Positions 21,772 through 31,071 of a stretch of 35,471 nt of DNA are shown one piece after another. How positions within the stretch are numbered: the stretch's first letter is position 1; each line of letters starts with the position of its first letter. Source of the DNA: Lachnospiraceae bacterium (GTDB taxonomy: Bacteria; Bacillota; Clostridia; Lachnospirales; Lachnospiraceae); NCBI GenBank assembly GCA_024403235.1, contig JAKSSF010000026.1:1-35471 (forward strand), in the 5' to 3' direction. Both the position numbers and the translations under genes were made by a program. The notes beneath the pieces are model-generated. The model ran no database searches. It had not been told where the DNA came from and was given only the letters and a program-made list of their open reading frames with translations.

Positions 21772-23190
21772 TTATTCTTCTTCCTCCCAGATAGGGAGTG
21801 TAAAAATAAATTCTGTTCCTACCCCTTCGGTAGAAATAACATTTATATTTTCGTTATGGGAATGGATAATTTCTTTTGTAATGGAAAGTCCTAAGCCGGT
21901 TCCTTTTTTATCTTTTCCTCGAGAAAGATCGGTTTTGTAAAATCTGTCCCAAATCTGTTTTTGACTTTCTTTGGGAATGCCAATACCGCTGTCTTTTACG
22001 GATACAAAAATTTTATTGTGTTTCTCTGTGGTTTCAATGATGACTTCTGAACGGCGATGAGAAAATTTAATGGCATTATCAATCAGATTGTACAAAACCT
22101 GCTGGATCTTTCCCATATCCGCATAAACATTTAACACATCTCCGGTTAATACCAATTGCAGACGAACGCTTTTTTCTTTGCATACCTGTTCAAAGCTGGC
22201 AGCAGTATCTCGAATGACCTGGTTCATATCAAAAACAGTTTTTTCCAAAATCATGCCTTTGGTATTGAGATTATTTAAGGTTAATAAAGAGTTGGTAAGT
22301 TTAATCAGCCTTTGGGTTTCGTTTAATACGATACCAATATATTTTTCGTACAATTCGGTCGGAATAGTACCATCCAGCATGGCTTCCAAAAAACCTTTCA
22401 TGGAGGTCAAGGGAGAACGGAAGTCGTGGGATACATTAGCCACAAGCTTCTTCTGACTATCTTCATTTTTGGCCATTTCTTTTGCCATATAGGAAACACC
22501 GGCAGCCAAATATCCCATTTCATCATCACTGTCCAATTCCAATTTATAGTGCATATTTCCGTTTCCGTAGGCGTCCATAGCCGTTAGGATTTTTCTTAAA
22601 GGCTGATACACATAAGCAGAAAAACAAATCAAAAAGATGCCTGCTAACACAAACAACATAATCAATAATAGATAGGAAATCTTCAAAATTCGTTCTTTGG
22701 ACTGCAAAAGCTTGTCCAGAGAATAGTGGATGACGACATATCCTTTTACGGTGTAATTGGAAGTGACAGGTGCTAAAACGCTGATGACTTCTCCAGGGAA
22801 ACTGTCGTAAAAGGTACCGGTAGTATAAAAAGAACCGGCAGTCAGTGTGGAATCAAAATTTTCTATGATAATCTGATTTTCAATATCGACAGGAGCAGAG
22901 GAGTCCAAAAGAATTCTTCCGGAAGGATTCATAATCCAAATGGTAGAATCCAGGTAGGAATCCAACACATCCAACTGAGTATGTACTGTTTCTAAAGAGG
23001 TAACCCCATCATATAACTGAGTACCATAGGTGGAGGCTATCATAGTAGCTTCTCGATACAGAGAGGTGGCTTGTTCCTTTTTTACATGGGATAAAGCCAT
23101 ATCGGAAATCACGGTTGCAACCAGGAAAAATCCGAAAATACCAAACAGTACATAACACAGGATAAATTTCAAAAAAAGAGTTTTACGCAT
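21772..23190 (-). CDS. Membrane sensor histidine kinase
   Basis: The 472-residue protein has transmembrane helices at about 8-29 and 172-195, which flank a 140-residue extracytoplasmic sensor region. HAMP lies at 196-245, and the HisKA domain has the phosphorylated His255 in NVSHDFRSPLTSMKGF. The ATPase domain has NLIDNAIKFS (N box), DSGIGIP (G1) and KGTGLGLSI (G2). It phosphorylates the response regulator encoded directly upstream; the regulator's stop codon touches the kinase ATG (23193/23190). The sensed signal is unknown. The kinase gene ends 7 bp before the long hairpin. Confidence 0.95.
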   Translation of the reverse strand: MRKTLFLKFILCYVLFGIFGFFLVATVISDMALSHVKKEQATSLYREATMIASTYGTQLYDGVTSLETVHTQLDVLDSYLDSTIWIMNPSGRILLDSSAPVDIENQIIIENFDSTLTAGSFYTTGTFYDSFPGEVISVLAPVTSNYTVKGYVVIHYSLDKLLQSKERILKISYLLLIMLFVLAGIFLICFSAYVYQPLRKILTAMDAYGNGNMHYKLELDSDDEMGYLAAGVSYMAKEMAKNEDSQKKLVANVSHDFRSPLTSMKGFLEAMLDGTIPTELYEKYIGIVLNETQRLIKLTNSLLTLNNLNTKGMILEKTVFDMNQVIRDTAASFEQVCKEKSVRLQLVLTGDVLNVYADMGKIQQVLYNLIDNAIKFSHRRSEVIIETTEKHNKIFVSVKDSGIGIPKESQKQIWDRFYKTDLSRGKDKKGTGLGLSITKEIIHSHNENINVISTEGVGTEFIFTLPIWEEEE

Positions 23191-23889
23191 TTATCGAACC
23201 TCAAATTTATAACCTATGCCCCAAATAGTGGCGATTTTCCAACTATCGTGGTCGTTGATTTTTTCTCGTAAGCGCTTGATATGCACATCTACGGTACGAG
23301 TGTCGCCTACATATTCATAGCCCCAGATTTGATCCAAAAGCTGTTCTCTGGTAAATACATGATTGGGGCTGGAAGCCAAAAAGTACAACAGCTCCAATTC
23401 CTTAGGAGGCATATCCACAACCTCTCCTTGGTAGAGAACGGAGTAGTTGGTTAGATTGATGACTAAATCCGGATATTCTACTCGTTTTTCTGAAGGCTTT
23501 ACTTCTTCCGCAACAGGAGCTTTATAGCGACGAAGTACAGCCTTTACTCTGGCAACCAGTTCCTTGGAATCAAAGGGCTTTTCCATATAGTCGTCAGCAC
23601 CAAGTTCCAAGCCCAATACCTTATCAAATACTTCTCCTTTGGCAGAAAGCATAATAATTGGCGTAGAGGATTTTGCACGCACTTCTCTGCAAACCTGATA
23701 GCCATCCATGCCTGGAAGCATCAAATCCAATAAAATCAAATTAGGACAAAAGGTAGGCAAAGCCTGTAATGCAGACTCTCCATCATTCACAATCATGGTT
23801 TCATAGCACTCTTTTGTCATATACAAAGAAATCAATTCGGCAATATTGTTATCATCATCAACGATTAATATTTTCTGGCGGCTAACCAT
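23191..23889 (-). CDS. OmpR/PhoB-type response regulator
   Basis: Start set at ATG 23889, because AAGGAG (23902-23897) is 7 bp before it. The ATG at 23895 would leave only 1 bp. The 232-residue protein has the receiver domain at 4-118, with acidic pocket DDD at 11-13, phosphoacceptor Asp55 in LILLDLMLPG, Ser82 and Lys104 in MEKPF. The winged helix at about 135-232 includes PPKELELLYFLASSPNHVFTR and DTRTVDVHIKRLREK. It follows mutS2 by 29 bp and directly precedes its kinase. Target genes are not evident. Confidence 0.95.
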   Translation of the reverse strand: MVSRQKILIVDDDNNIAELISLYMTKECYETMIVNDGESALQALPTFCPNLILLDLMLPGMDGYQVCREVRAKSSTPIIMLSAKGEVFDKVLGLELGADDYMEKPFDSKELVARVKAVLRRYKAPVAEEVKPSEKRVEYPDLVINLTNYSVLYQGEVVDMPPKELELLYFLASSPNHVFTREQLLDQIWGYEYVGDTRTVDVHIKRLREKINDHDSWKIATIWGIGYKFEVR

Positions 23890-23918
23890 AGTCATACTCC
23901 TTTCAAAAATCTTCTTTT

Positions 23919-26297
23919 CTATTTCTCTTTAAACACTGCGATTGTGACACCTGCGTCACCTTCTCCAAATTCGCCCAGACGGTAGGATTGTACATATTTT
24001 ACACGGCGTAAATGGTTTTGCACGGCAGCCCGTAAGGCTCCGGTACCTTTTCCGTGTACAATGCGTACAGAAGGCAAGTGAGCCAAATAAGCATCATCTA
24101 AATATTTATCTAATTCAGGCAAAGCCTCATCCACAGTTTTTCCCAGCAAATTGATTTCATGAGAAATGGAAAAGGATTTTGACATACGGATTTTTCCTGT
24201 GTTAGTCCGACTTAGAGTAGGTGTTTTTACCGCTGCTTCTTCCAACAGTACTAAATCGGAAACATGCACCTTGGAATGCATAATACCACATTGTACAGTA
24301 AGGTTTCCTTTTGCATCCGGCAAGGTATGAACAGTGCCTTTTAAACCCATAGAAACAATCTTAACACTATCACCGACTTTTAATTTTTCTGCTTTTACTT
24401 TAGGGCCTTTTTCTTTTTCCGGCTGAATGGCAAGCTTGGCATCTTTTTCTTTCATTTTGCCTCTCACCTGATCTCTGGTTTTTTCCAGGTCTTTCATGGA
24501 AGCACCGGGACCGGCCTTTTGAAATACACGAATAGTTTCGTCTGCCACTTCTTTGGCTTCTGCTAAAATAGCCTTTGCCTTTTCGTTGGCTTCTCGAAGG
24601 ATTTTATCTTTCGCTTGATCTATTTTTTCGTTTTTCTTTTGCAGCTGGTCTTTTAGGGCTTGGATTTCTTCTTTGTTCTTCTCGATAGTCTGCTGTTCTC
24701 GTTCAATTACCAGTCTGCTGTGTTCCAAGTCGGATAACAAGTCTTCAAAACTTTCCTTGTCACTATCCAATTGCTCCTTGGCTTTTTCAATAATGTTTTG
24801 GGGCAACCCTAATTTGCCGGAAATAGCAAAAGCATTACTTTTTCCGGGGATACCGATTAGTAATCGATAAGTGGGGCTTAGGGTTTCTACATCAAATTCA
24901 CAGCAGGCATTTTCCACAAAAGGAGTGGAAAGGGCATATACCTTCAATTCGCTGTAATGGGTGGTAGCCATAGTACGAATGCCCCGTTCATGTAAATGGG
25001 ACAAAATGGATATTGCCAAAGCAGCTCCCTCTGTAGGATCCGTACCGGCATTCAATTCATCAAATAAGCAAAGCGAATTTTCATCTGCTTTCTTCAAAAT
25101 GGTAACAATATTTTTCATATGAGAAGAGAAAGTACTAAGACTTTGTTCAATACTTTGCTCATCTCCTATATCTGCAAACACTTCTTTGAATAAGGCTAAC
25201 TCAGAACGGTCCGCAGCAGGAATATGCAACCCTGCCTGCCCCATTAAAGTAAATAACCCTAAGGTTTTTAAGGAAACCGTTTTACCACCGGTGTTTGGAC
25301 CGGTAATAATTAACTGGTCAAAGTCTTTTCCCAAAACAATATCAATGGGCACTACTGTTTTTTTCGGTAAAAGAGGATGACGACCTTTTCGAATCAACAC
25401 ATACCTTTCTTGATTAAACAAGGGTTTGGTTGCATTCTGATCTAATGCCAAGTTTGCTTTTGCAAATATAAAATCCAAAGCAGTCATGGTCTTTTGGTTT
25501 TGAGAAAGGGCAGGAACATGTTCTCCGGCTTGGTTACTAAGGTTAGTTAATATTTTTTCAATTTCTTCTTTTTCCTGTAACTCCCATTCCCGCATTTTAT
25601 TATTCAGTTCCACAATGGCAGCAGGCTCAATAAATAAAGTGGATCCGGTAGAGGATTGGTCATGAATCATGCCCGGAACCTGTCCCTTATGCTCTGCTTT
25701 TACCGGAATGCAATAGCGATTATTACGCATAGTTACTACGGCTTCTTGTAAATAAGTACGGTAGGACCCATTTACCATAGAATTTAACTGGGAACGAATT
25801 CTTTCTGTAGTAAGCACCTTACTGCGACGAATATGTTTTAAAGTAGGACTGGCATCATCTGCAATTTCTTCCGGGGAAAGAATGCAGCGACGGATTTCTT
25901 CCGACAGAGGTGTCAGTGGCTCCAAGGTGTCAAAATAAATAGTCAGGCTATCATCTGCTTCCTCTTCTCGTTCTTTTCTGCCAAACTGTTTTACCCTAGC
26001 TGTATTTTCCAGAAGAGCAGCGATTTGTAGTAACTCTTCTGCAGATAAGCAACTGCCAATTTCCAAAGAAGAAAAGGCTCTTCCCAAGGGTTTGTTATCT
26101 CCAAAGGAAATAGAGTGATGAGCAATAATGCGAGAAAGTGCGTCCTGGGTTTCCGTTTGAGATTTTTCAATCCACTCCAAATTATTGGAGGGTTTTAGCT
26201 TCTCACAACGACCTCTTCCCAAATCAGAAGTGGCTTTCTGACACAATAATTCAATTATTTTATTATATTCTAAAATATGAAGTGCTTTTTCGTTCAT
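23919..26297 (-). CDS. mutS2: MutS2 family ATPase/endonuclease
   Basis: The 792-residue protein has the MutS-like core. The Walker A GPNTGGKTVSLKT lies near residue 335, followed by a signature region and Walker B LCLFDELNAGTDPTEGA near 410. A long coiled coil (about 515-630) and a C-terminal Smr nuclease domain (about 718-792) with HGKGTGALR follow. It lacks the mismatch-recognition domain I of MutS. In Bacillus, MutS2 (RqcU) acts on stalled, collided ribosomes and has been linked to suppression of recombination. It is first in a minus-strand operon with a two-component system, an arrangement I would not predict from function. Confidence 0.96.
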   Translation of the reverse strand: MNEKALHILEYNKIIELLCQKATSDLGRGRCEKLKPSNNLEWIEKSQTETQDALSRIIAHHSISFGDNKPLGRAFSSLEIGSCLSAEELLQIAALLENTARVKQFGRKEREEEADDSLTIYFDTLEPLTPLSEEIRRCILSPEEIADDASPTLKHIRRSKVLTTERIRSQLNSMVNGSYRTYLQEAVVTMRNNRYCIPVKAEHKGQVPGMIHDQSSTGSTLFIEPAAIVELNNKMREWELQEKEEIEKILTNLSNQAGEHVPALSQNQKTMTALDFIFAKANLALDQNATKPLFNQERYVLIRKGRHPLLPKKTVVPIDIVLGKDFDQLIITGPNTGGKTVSLKTLGLFTLMGQAGLHIPAADRSELALFKEVFADIGDEQSIEQSLSTFSSHMKNIVTILKKADENSLCLFDELNAGTDPTEGAALAISILSHLHERGIRTMATTHYSELKVYALSTPFVENACCEFDVETLSPTYRLLIGIPGKSNAFAISGKLGLPQNIIEKAKEQLDSDKESFEDLLSDLEHSRLVIEREQQTIEKNKEEIQALKDQLQKKNEKIDQAKDKILREANEKAKAILAEAKEVADETIRVFQKAGPGASMKDLEKTRDQVRGKMKEKDAKLAIQPEKEKGPKVKAEKLKVGDSVKIVSMGLKGTVHTLPDAKGNLTVQCGIMHSKVHVSDLVLLEEAAVKTPTLSRTNTGKIRMSKSFSISHEINLLGKTVDEALPELDKYLDDAYLAHLPSVRIVHGKGTGALRAAVQNHLRRVKYVQSYRLGEFGEGDAGVTIAVFKEK

Positions 26298-26380
26298 ACC
26301 TAAACCTTTTCATACGGATATACACAGTAAAATAAATAGATTTCAGACTATATCCTATCATATTTTCTGCGAAAAATCTA

Positions 26381-26409
26381 TGTACAGAGCAACTTCCTTA
26401 GGGTATACT
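26381..26409 (+). promoter_or_regulatory. Candidate promoter of the HtrA-like gene
   Basis: TGTACA (26381-26386) and TATACT (26404-26409) are 17 bp apart, about 38 bp before the TTG start. The -35 matches 4 of 6. The same spacer (26298-26440) should also hold the mutS2 promoter, but I could not fix it. Confidence 0.4.
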
Positions 26410-26446
26410 TATTCTGTATTTTTATGGATAAAAATGAGGTGTGATT

Positions 26447-27706
26447 TTGGCAGAACAAGAGTTTCAGAGTTTTTTACAGGAAAAAACAAAAGAACGACCT
26501 TTGAATAAGAAAAAGCTTGGAAAAAGAGCAATGGTTACCATAGGAATGGCGGTGCTGTTTGGTCTGGTGGCAAGTCTTACTTTTTTTCTATTAGAGCCTT
26601 TGTATGAAAATTGGCTCCATCCGGAGACACCGGTAGAAATTATAGAAATTCCGGAGGAAACAGAGGATACCTTACCGGAGGATTTGCTGGTAGAAGAAGT
26701 GCAACCGGTGGAAATAGAACAGGTCATACCGGATGCCATTACTTCCTATCGGGATTTATATGTGAACCTGGGAAAACTTTCCAATCAGATTTCCAAATCT
26801 TTGGTGACTGTCACCGGAGTGAGCCAAAATATGGATTGGTTCAACGATGCCTATGAAAGTAAGGATCAAACCTCTGGGCTTTTGATTGCAGACAATGGAA
26901 AAGAATTGCTTGTACTGGTCCATAGTCAGGTGTTACAGAAAGCAGAAGATATTCATGTGACATTTGAAGATGGTACCCAATTAAGTGCCACTGTGAAAGA
27001 ACACGATTATAATACCAATCTTTCTGTGCTTGCAGTGTCAAAAGAAGGGCTTGGGGCAGAGTTTTTGGAGAAAGTGGAAATTGCAATCCTAGGTAGTTCC
27101 AGACCTACCAGTTTGCTAGGTTCTCCGGTAATTGCACTGGGTCGACCTTTTGGAAATCAAGCCAGTGTGGCTTATGGTATGGTTACTTCTTTGGATACAA
27201 CTTTAAATTTAATTGATAGTAATTATAAGTTGTTGACGACAGATATTTATGGCAGTGACCATGCAACGGGAATTTTGGTCAATCTTTCCGGAGAAGTCCT
27301 TGGTGTGATAGACCAAAGCTTTAATACAGAAAATAAAAATCTAATCTCCGCTATCGGTATCACAGAATTAAAGCGTATTATAGAAACTATGTCCAATGGA
27401 AAAGCCGGAACCTATTTAGGCGTTCATGGGACGGATGTAACCCCAGAGGCGCATGAAAAACTGGGCGTGCCTTTGGGAGCCTATATCACAAATGTGGAAA
27501 TGAATTCTCCTGCTATGAATGCAGGGATTCAAAATGGCGACATTATTACAGAAATCAAGGATACAACAATTCACACCTTTCAGGATTATAGTGAAAAAAT
27601 CAGGGACTGTTTTGTGGGGCAGATCCTGACCATAAAACTAATGCGGCAAAGCCAAAATGAATTTCACGAAATAGAATTGATGGTTACTGTAGAGGAACAG
27701 AAATAA
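26447..27706 (+). CDS. HtrA-like PDZ pseudoprotease, membrane anchored
   Basis: The start is TTG 26447 (GAGG at 26436-26439 with 7 bp spacing). A GTG at 26441 is in frame but only 1 bp from the site. The 419-residue protein has one membrane helix (about 29-49), a Glu/Pro-rich linker (60-95), a trypsin-like domain (about 110-300) and a PDZ domain (about 320-415, AYITNVEMNSPAMNAGIQNGD). Aligned with DegP/HtrA proteases, the catalytic His is Gln161, the Asp is Asn191 (DYNTNLSVLAV) and the Ser is Ala273 (HATGILVN). So hydrolysis is unlikely and a binding or scaffolding role is more plausible. It starts the run leading to the PilZ gene, 21 bp on. Confidence 0.85.
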   Translation: MAEQEFQSFLQEKTKERPLNKKKLGKRAMVTIGMAVLFGLVASLTFFLLEPLYENWLHPETPVEIIEIPEETEDTLPEDLLVEEVQPVEIEQVIPDAITSYRDLYVNLGKLSNQISKSLVTVTGVSQNMDWFNDAYESKDQTSGLLIADNGKELLVLVHSQVLQKAEDIHVTFEDGTQLSATVKEHDYNTNLSVLAVSKEGLGAEFLEKVEIAILGSSRPTSLLGSPVIALGRPFGNQASVAYGMVTSLDTTLNLIDSNYKLLTTDIYGSDHATGILVNLSGEVLGVIDQSFNTENKNLISAIGITELKRIIETMSNGKAGTYLGVHGTDVTPEAHEKLGVPLGAYITNVEMNSPAMNAGIQNGDIITEIKDTTIHTFQDYSEKIRDCFVGQILTIKLMRQSQNEFHEIELMVTVEEQK

Positions 27707-27727
27707 ACATCTAAAAGGATACTAGCA

Positions 27728-28369
27728 ATGTTTTTAAACGAAGCAGAAGAGAGCGCATTGGTAGCCATTGTGGTAAGAAAAGGAGACCACAGCGGCACCT
27801 TTGAAACCCATGTGAACGGCCATACTTCCCATGGGATTTTGGCAGATCCGGTTATGTTACAGGGGAAGAGAGTAAATTTTAATATTCCGGGTATTACCTT
27901 AAAAATTCAGATTCTGGGTAAAGATGCTAAGGTGTATGAGTTTATCAATATAGTTTTCACCATGGTTAAAAATGAGGAAGGCCATATTATTTACCAGTTT
28001 GATGCCCAGTCCCCGGGGAAATCCATTAACCGAAGAAGCACGGTACGGGTTGGCGTGGCACTGGATGCCCAATTGGTTTCCACCACAGATCAAAAGGTTC
28101 ACACCATTATGGTAAAGGATGTGAGTAACTCCGGTGTAGCAGTAGTAGCCGGGGGAGATATTTTGGAAATGGGAAATCCCATAATAGTTACCTTTGAAGA
28201 TAAAGATGAGGGTATGAAATTTTCTTTAAGCGCAGTGGTGGTTCGTAAAGAGGAAACAGACCGAGCCAGCGTGATTTATGGTTGTAAATTAAAAAGCGAA
28301 TACCCAGCCTTGTCGCATTATATCAATGCGAAGCAACGAAAAGCCCTGCAGAAGATTCGAAGAAATTAA
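27728..28369 (+). CDS. PilZ domain protein (c-di-GMP receptor)
   Basis: The 213-residue protein has a YcgR-like N-terminal beta domain (about 1-95). The PilZ domain follows, with NRRSTVRV (Arg103 and Arg107 of the RxxxR motif) and DVSNSGVAV at 131-139 (the D-x-S-x-x-G motif). Both elements that bind cyclic di-GMP are intact. YcgR-type proteins slow flagellar rotation or tune surface functions; no flagellar gene is in the window. AAAGGA precedes ATG 27728, 21 bp after the HtrA-like gene. Confidence 0.9.
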   Translation: MFLNEAEESALVAIVVRKGDHSGTFETHVNGHTSHGILADPVMLQGKRVNFNIPGITLKIQILGKDAKVYEFINIVFTMVKNEEGHIIYQFDAQSPGKSINRRSTVRVGVALDAQLVSTTDQKVHTIMVKDVSNSGVAVVAGGDILEMGNPIIVTFEDKDEGMKFSLSAVVVRKEETDRASVIYGCKLKSEYPALSHYINAKQRKALQKIRRN

Positions 28370-28424
28370 ACGATAGCAGTAAATAAAAAAATAATGTCCC
28401 ATGGGGACTTAGAATGGAGCAAAG

Positions 28425-29369
28425 ATGAAATATATTAAAGATTTTAGAGAAGGCGACAGAGTCAGTGATATTTACTTATGTAAGCATAAACAGTCTGCTG
28501 TGACCAAAAATGGCAAGCCTTATGACAATGTGATTTTACAGGATAAAACCGGAACTGTGGATGCAAAAATTTGGGATCCAAACAGTGCCGGAATTTGTGA
28601 TTTTGATAAAATGGACTATGTGGAAGTGTTTGGGGATATTACCAGCTTCCAAGGAGCACTGCAATTAAATATTAAACGAGTAAGAGTGTGTCGGGAAGGA
28701 GAATACAATCCTGCAGACTATTTGCCTGTAAGCAAAAAGAACATTGACGAAATGTATCAGGAATTGATACAGATTATTGGAACCATTCAAAATCCACATT
28801 TGCATACTCTACTAGAAAGTATTTTCCGGAAGGATGAGCAATTTGTGAAAAAATTCCGCAAATCCTCTGCGGCAAAATCAGTCCATCATGGATTTGTAGG
28901 TGGCCTTTTAGAGCATACCTTAAGTGTTACCAAACTTTGCCAATACTATTGCAGTACTTATCCTATGTTGAAAAGAGATTTATTGCTGACGGCAGCCATG
29001 TGTCACGATATTGGAAAAGTGAAGGAACTGTCTGATTTTCCGGAAAATGATTATACAGATGCAGGACAGTTTTTAGGACACATAGTAATGGGCTGCGAAA
29101 TGGTAGGCGAAAAAATCAAACAAATCGAAGGATTCCCTGCACTTTTAGAGGCGGAATTAAAGCATTGTATTTTAGCTCATCACGGGGAGTATGAATTTGG
29201 CTCTCCCAAAAAGCCTGCTATTATGGAAGCGGTTGCCTTGAACTTTGCAGATAATACAGATGCCAAAATGGAAACCTTTACAGAGCTTTTGGAAAATACC
29301 ACTGAAACCGGTTGGTTAGGATTTAACCGATTATTTGATTCTAATGTGCGAGGAACCAAGTTAGACTAG
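28425..29369 (+). CDS. yhaM: 3'-5' exoribonuclease YhaM family
   Basis: The 314-residue protein has an N-terminal OB-fold (about 1-90; DNVILQDKTGTVDAKIWD) and an HD domain with HHGFVGGLLEHTLSV, AAMCHDIGKVKEL and AHHGEYEFGSPKKP. This is the YhaM/Cbf1 architecture, known for 3'-5' RNA and DNA degradation with metal ions. The length matches. GGAG precedes ATG 28425. A short inverted repeat (GTCCC-ATG-GGGAC, 28396-28408) lies between PilZ and yhaM. It may belong to one transcript with the PilZ gene. Confidence 0.92.
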   Translation: MKYIKDFREGDRVSDIYLCKHKQSAVTKNGKPYDNVILQDKTGTVDAKIWDPNSAGICDFDKMDYVEVFGDITSFQGALQLNIKRVRVCREGEYNPADYLPVSKKNIDEMYQELIQIIGTIQNPHLHTLLESIFRKDEQFVKKFRKSSAAKSVHHGFVGGLLEHTLSVTKLCQYYCSTYPMLKRDLLLTAAMCHDIGKVKELSDFPENDYTDAGQFLGHIVMGCEMVGEKIKQIEGFPALLEAELKHCILAHHGEYEFGSPKKPAIMEAVALNFADNTDAKMETFTELLENTTETGWLGFNRLFDSNVRGTKLD

Positions 29370-29413
29370 GGTTTATTGGACGGTGGAGTTTCAATTTAGA
29401 ACAGGATATAAAA

Positions 29414-30793
29414 ATGGAATATAAAAAGAATGATATCTGTCAGGTAACCATTGAGGACATTGGGGCTGACGGAGAAGGCATTGGAAAAATAGATGGCTAT
29501 ACCTTATTTATCAAAGATGCTGTACTTGGAGATGTGGTATCGGCGAAAATCATGAAAGCCAAAAAACAATATGCATTTGCCAGATTAGAGAAGGTGTTAC
29601 AGCCTTCTCCTTTTCGTATAGAACCCAAATGTGCCTTTCATAAAAGTTGTGGTGGTTGCCAGATCCAGGCCATGTCCTATGACAAGCAACTGGAATTCAA
29701 ACAAAACAAAGTACGAAATAATTTGATTCGAATCGGTGGATTTGATCCTGACTTTGTGGATTCTATTATGGAAGCTCCAGTGGGAATGGAGCCTCCCTTT
29801 TATTATCGTAACAAAGCCCAGTTTCCCTTTGGAACAGACAAGGAAGGTAATCCCATTACCGGATTTTACGCAGGCAGAACCCATAGCATTATTGCCAATT
29901 CAGATTGTGCTTTGGGAGTAAAAGAAAATCAGGAAATTCTGGAATGTATTTTAGAATACATGAAGGAATATGGCGTGCCTGCCTATAACGAGGAAACGGG
30001 AAAAGGCCTTATCCGACATGTGTTGATTCGAAAAGGCTTTGCCACCGGGGAATTGATGGTTTGTTTTGTTATCAATGGAAAATCTCTTCCCCATTGTGAA
30101 GCTATCCTGAATCGGCTGCAAAACATTCCCGGTATGACCAGTATTAGCCTTAGTATCAATCAGGAAAAGACCAATGTGATTATGGGGAAAGAAATTCGCC
30201 TGTTATATGGTAAGGAAACCATTACCGATACCATTGGAGGAATTACCTTTCAGATTTCTCCCTTATCCTTTTATCAGGTCAATCCTGTTCAGACGGAACG
30301 AATTTATGAAAGAGCTCTACAGTATGCCAACTTGACCGGACAGGAAAAGGTGTGGGATTTGTACTGTGGCATTGGCACCATTTCTTTATTCCTTGCCAAA
30401 AAGGTAGGACAGGTATTTGGCGTGGAAATCGTTCCGGAAGCCATAGAAGATGCCAAAGAAAATGCCAGGTTAAATGGCATAGAAAATGTGGAATTTTTTG
30501 TAGGAAAAGCGGAAGAGGTTCTGCCGGAAAAATATGAAAAAGAAGGCGTCTATGCAGATGTGATTGTAGTAGACCCACCCAGAAAAGGCTGTGATGAAAA
30601 ATGTCTTTCCACTATGGTTTCTATGGCACCCAAGCGAATTGTGTATGTCAGCTGCGATTCGGCAACTCTATCTCGGGACTTGAAATATCTGGTGGAAAAT
30701 GGATACACCTTGGAAAAAGCAGGGATATTTGATAATTTTGCAAATTCGGTGCATGTCGAAAGTGTCGTATTAATTACGAGAAAAGATAAATAG
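29414..30793 (+). CDS. rlmD: 23S rRNA (uracil-C5)-methyltransferase RlmD/RumA family
   Basis: The 459-residue protein starts with a TRAM RNA-binding domain (about 1-60). The 4Fe-4S ligands follow: Cys73, Cys79 and Cys82 in PKCAFHKSCGGCQIQ, plus a Cys in NSDCALG near 165. The methyltransferase domain has VWDLYCGIGTISLFLA (SAM site), VDPPRKGCDEKCL, and the catalytic Cys in IVYVSCDSATLSRDL near 414. It methylates a uracil of 23S rRNA; Gram-positive members of the group (RlmCD) may hit two sites. AGGA precedes ATG 29414, 44 bp after yhaM. No clear terminator follows. Confidence 0.93.
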   Translation: MEYKKNDICQVTIEDIGADGEGIGKIDGYTLFIKDAVLGDVVSAKIMKAKKQYAFARLEKVLQPSPFRIEPKCAFHKSCGGCQIQAMSYDKQLEFKQNKVRNNLIRIGGFDPDFVDSIMEAPVGMEPPFYYRNKAQFPFGTDKEGNPITGFYAGRTHSIIANSDCALGVKENQEILECILEYMKEYGVPAYNEETGKGLIRHVLIRKGFATGELMVCFVINGKSLPHCEAILNRLQNIPGMTSISLSINQEKTNVIMGKEIRLLYGKETITDTIGGITFQISPLSFYQVNPVQTERIYERALQYANLTGQEKVWDLYCGIGTISLFLAKKVGQVFGVEIVPEAIEDAKENARLNGIENVEFFVGKAEEVLPEKYEKEGVYADVIVVDPPRKGCDEKCLSTMVSMAPKRIVYVSCDSATLSRDLKYLVENGYTLEKAGIFDNFANSVHVESVVLITRKDK

Positions 30794-30920
30794 AAAAATT
30801 CGAAAAATGGCTTAAAATAGGCGTTTGTGGTAGTTGATATGTTTTCTGGACAAACGTGAAGAGATACAGAGTGTTGCTTCAGCGTGTATTTCTTTGGAGT
30901 GATAAATTGCCTGATTTTTA

Positions 30921-31040
30921 GGTAAGGTTGTGGCTACAGAATGGATATTGGGTATAGTTGTGGCTACACTATTGATATGAGGGTAGGTTGTAGCAACACT
31001 ATGGATATTCGGTAGGGTTGAGAATACTGGATGGATGTTG
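30921..31040 (+). repeat. Four 30-bp tandem repeats before the restriction-modification gene
   Basis: The units are 30921-30950, 30951-30980, 30981-31010 and 31011-31040. Each starts GGTA or GGGT, followed by a GTTGTGGCTACA-type core and a GGATATT-type end. Units 1-3 are closer to each other; unit 4 is diverged (GAGAATACTGG). Because 30 is a multiple of 3, one frame encodes a ten-residue G-x-VVAT-x-WI-x pattern, but it contains stops (TGA, TAG) and is not a gene. The last unit ends 32 bp before the start codon of the restriction-modification gene. Confidence 0.85.
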
Positions 31041-31071
31041 TAGAAAATTGCTTGTAATAAGAGGTGTTGTT

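Noticed and set aside
29597..29884. Minus-strand ORF inside rlmD
   Set aside because: It is a shadow frame opposite the iron-sulfur region of rlmD, with no independent evidence.
30921..31040. CRISPR-like array in the 30-bp repeats
   Set aside because: The units are contiguous without spacers and no cas gene is near, so this is a tandem repeat.
31018..31071. N-terminal extension of the restriction-modification protein from TTG 31018
   Set aside because: It lies inside the fourth tandem repeat and has no ribosome binding site; ATG 31072 has GAGGTG at a good distance.
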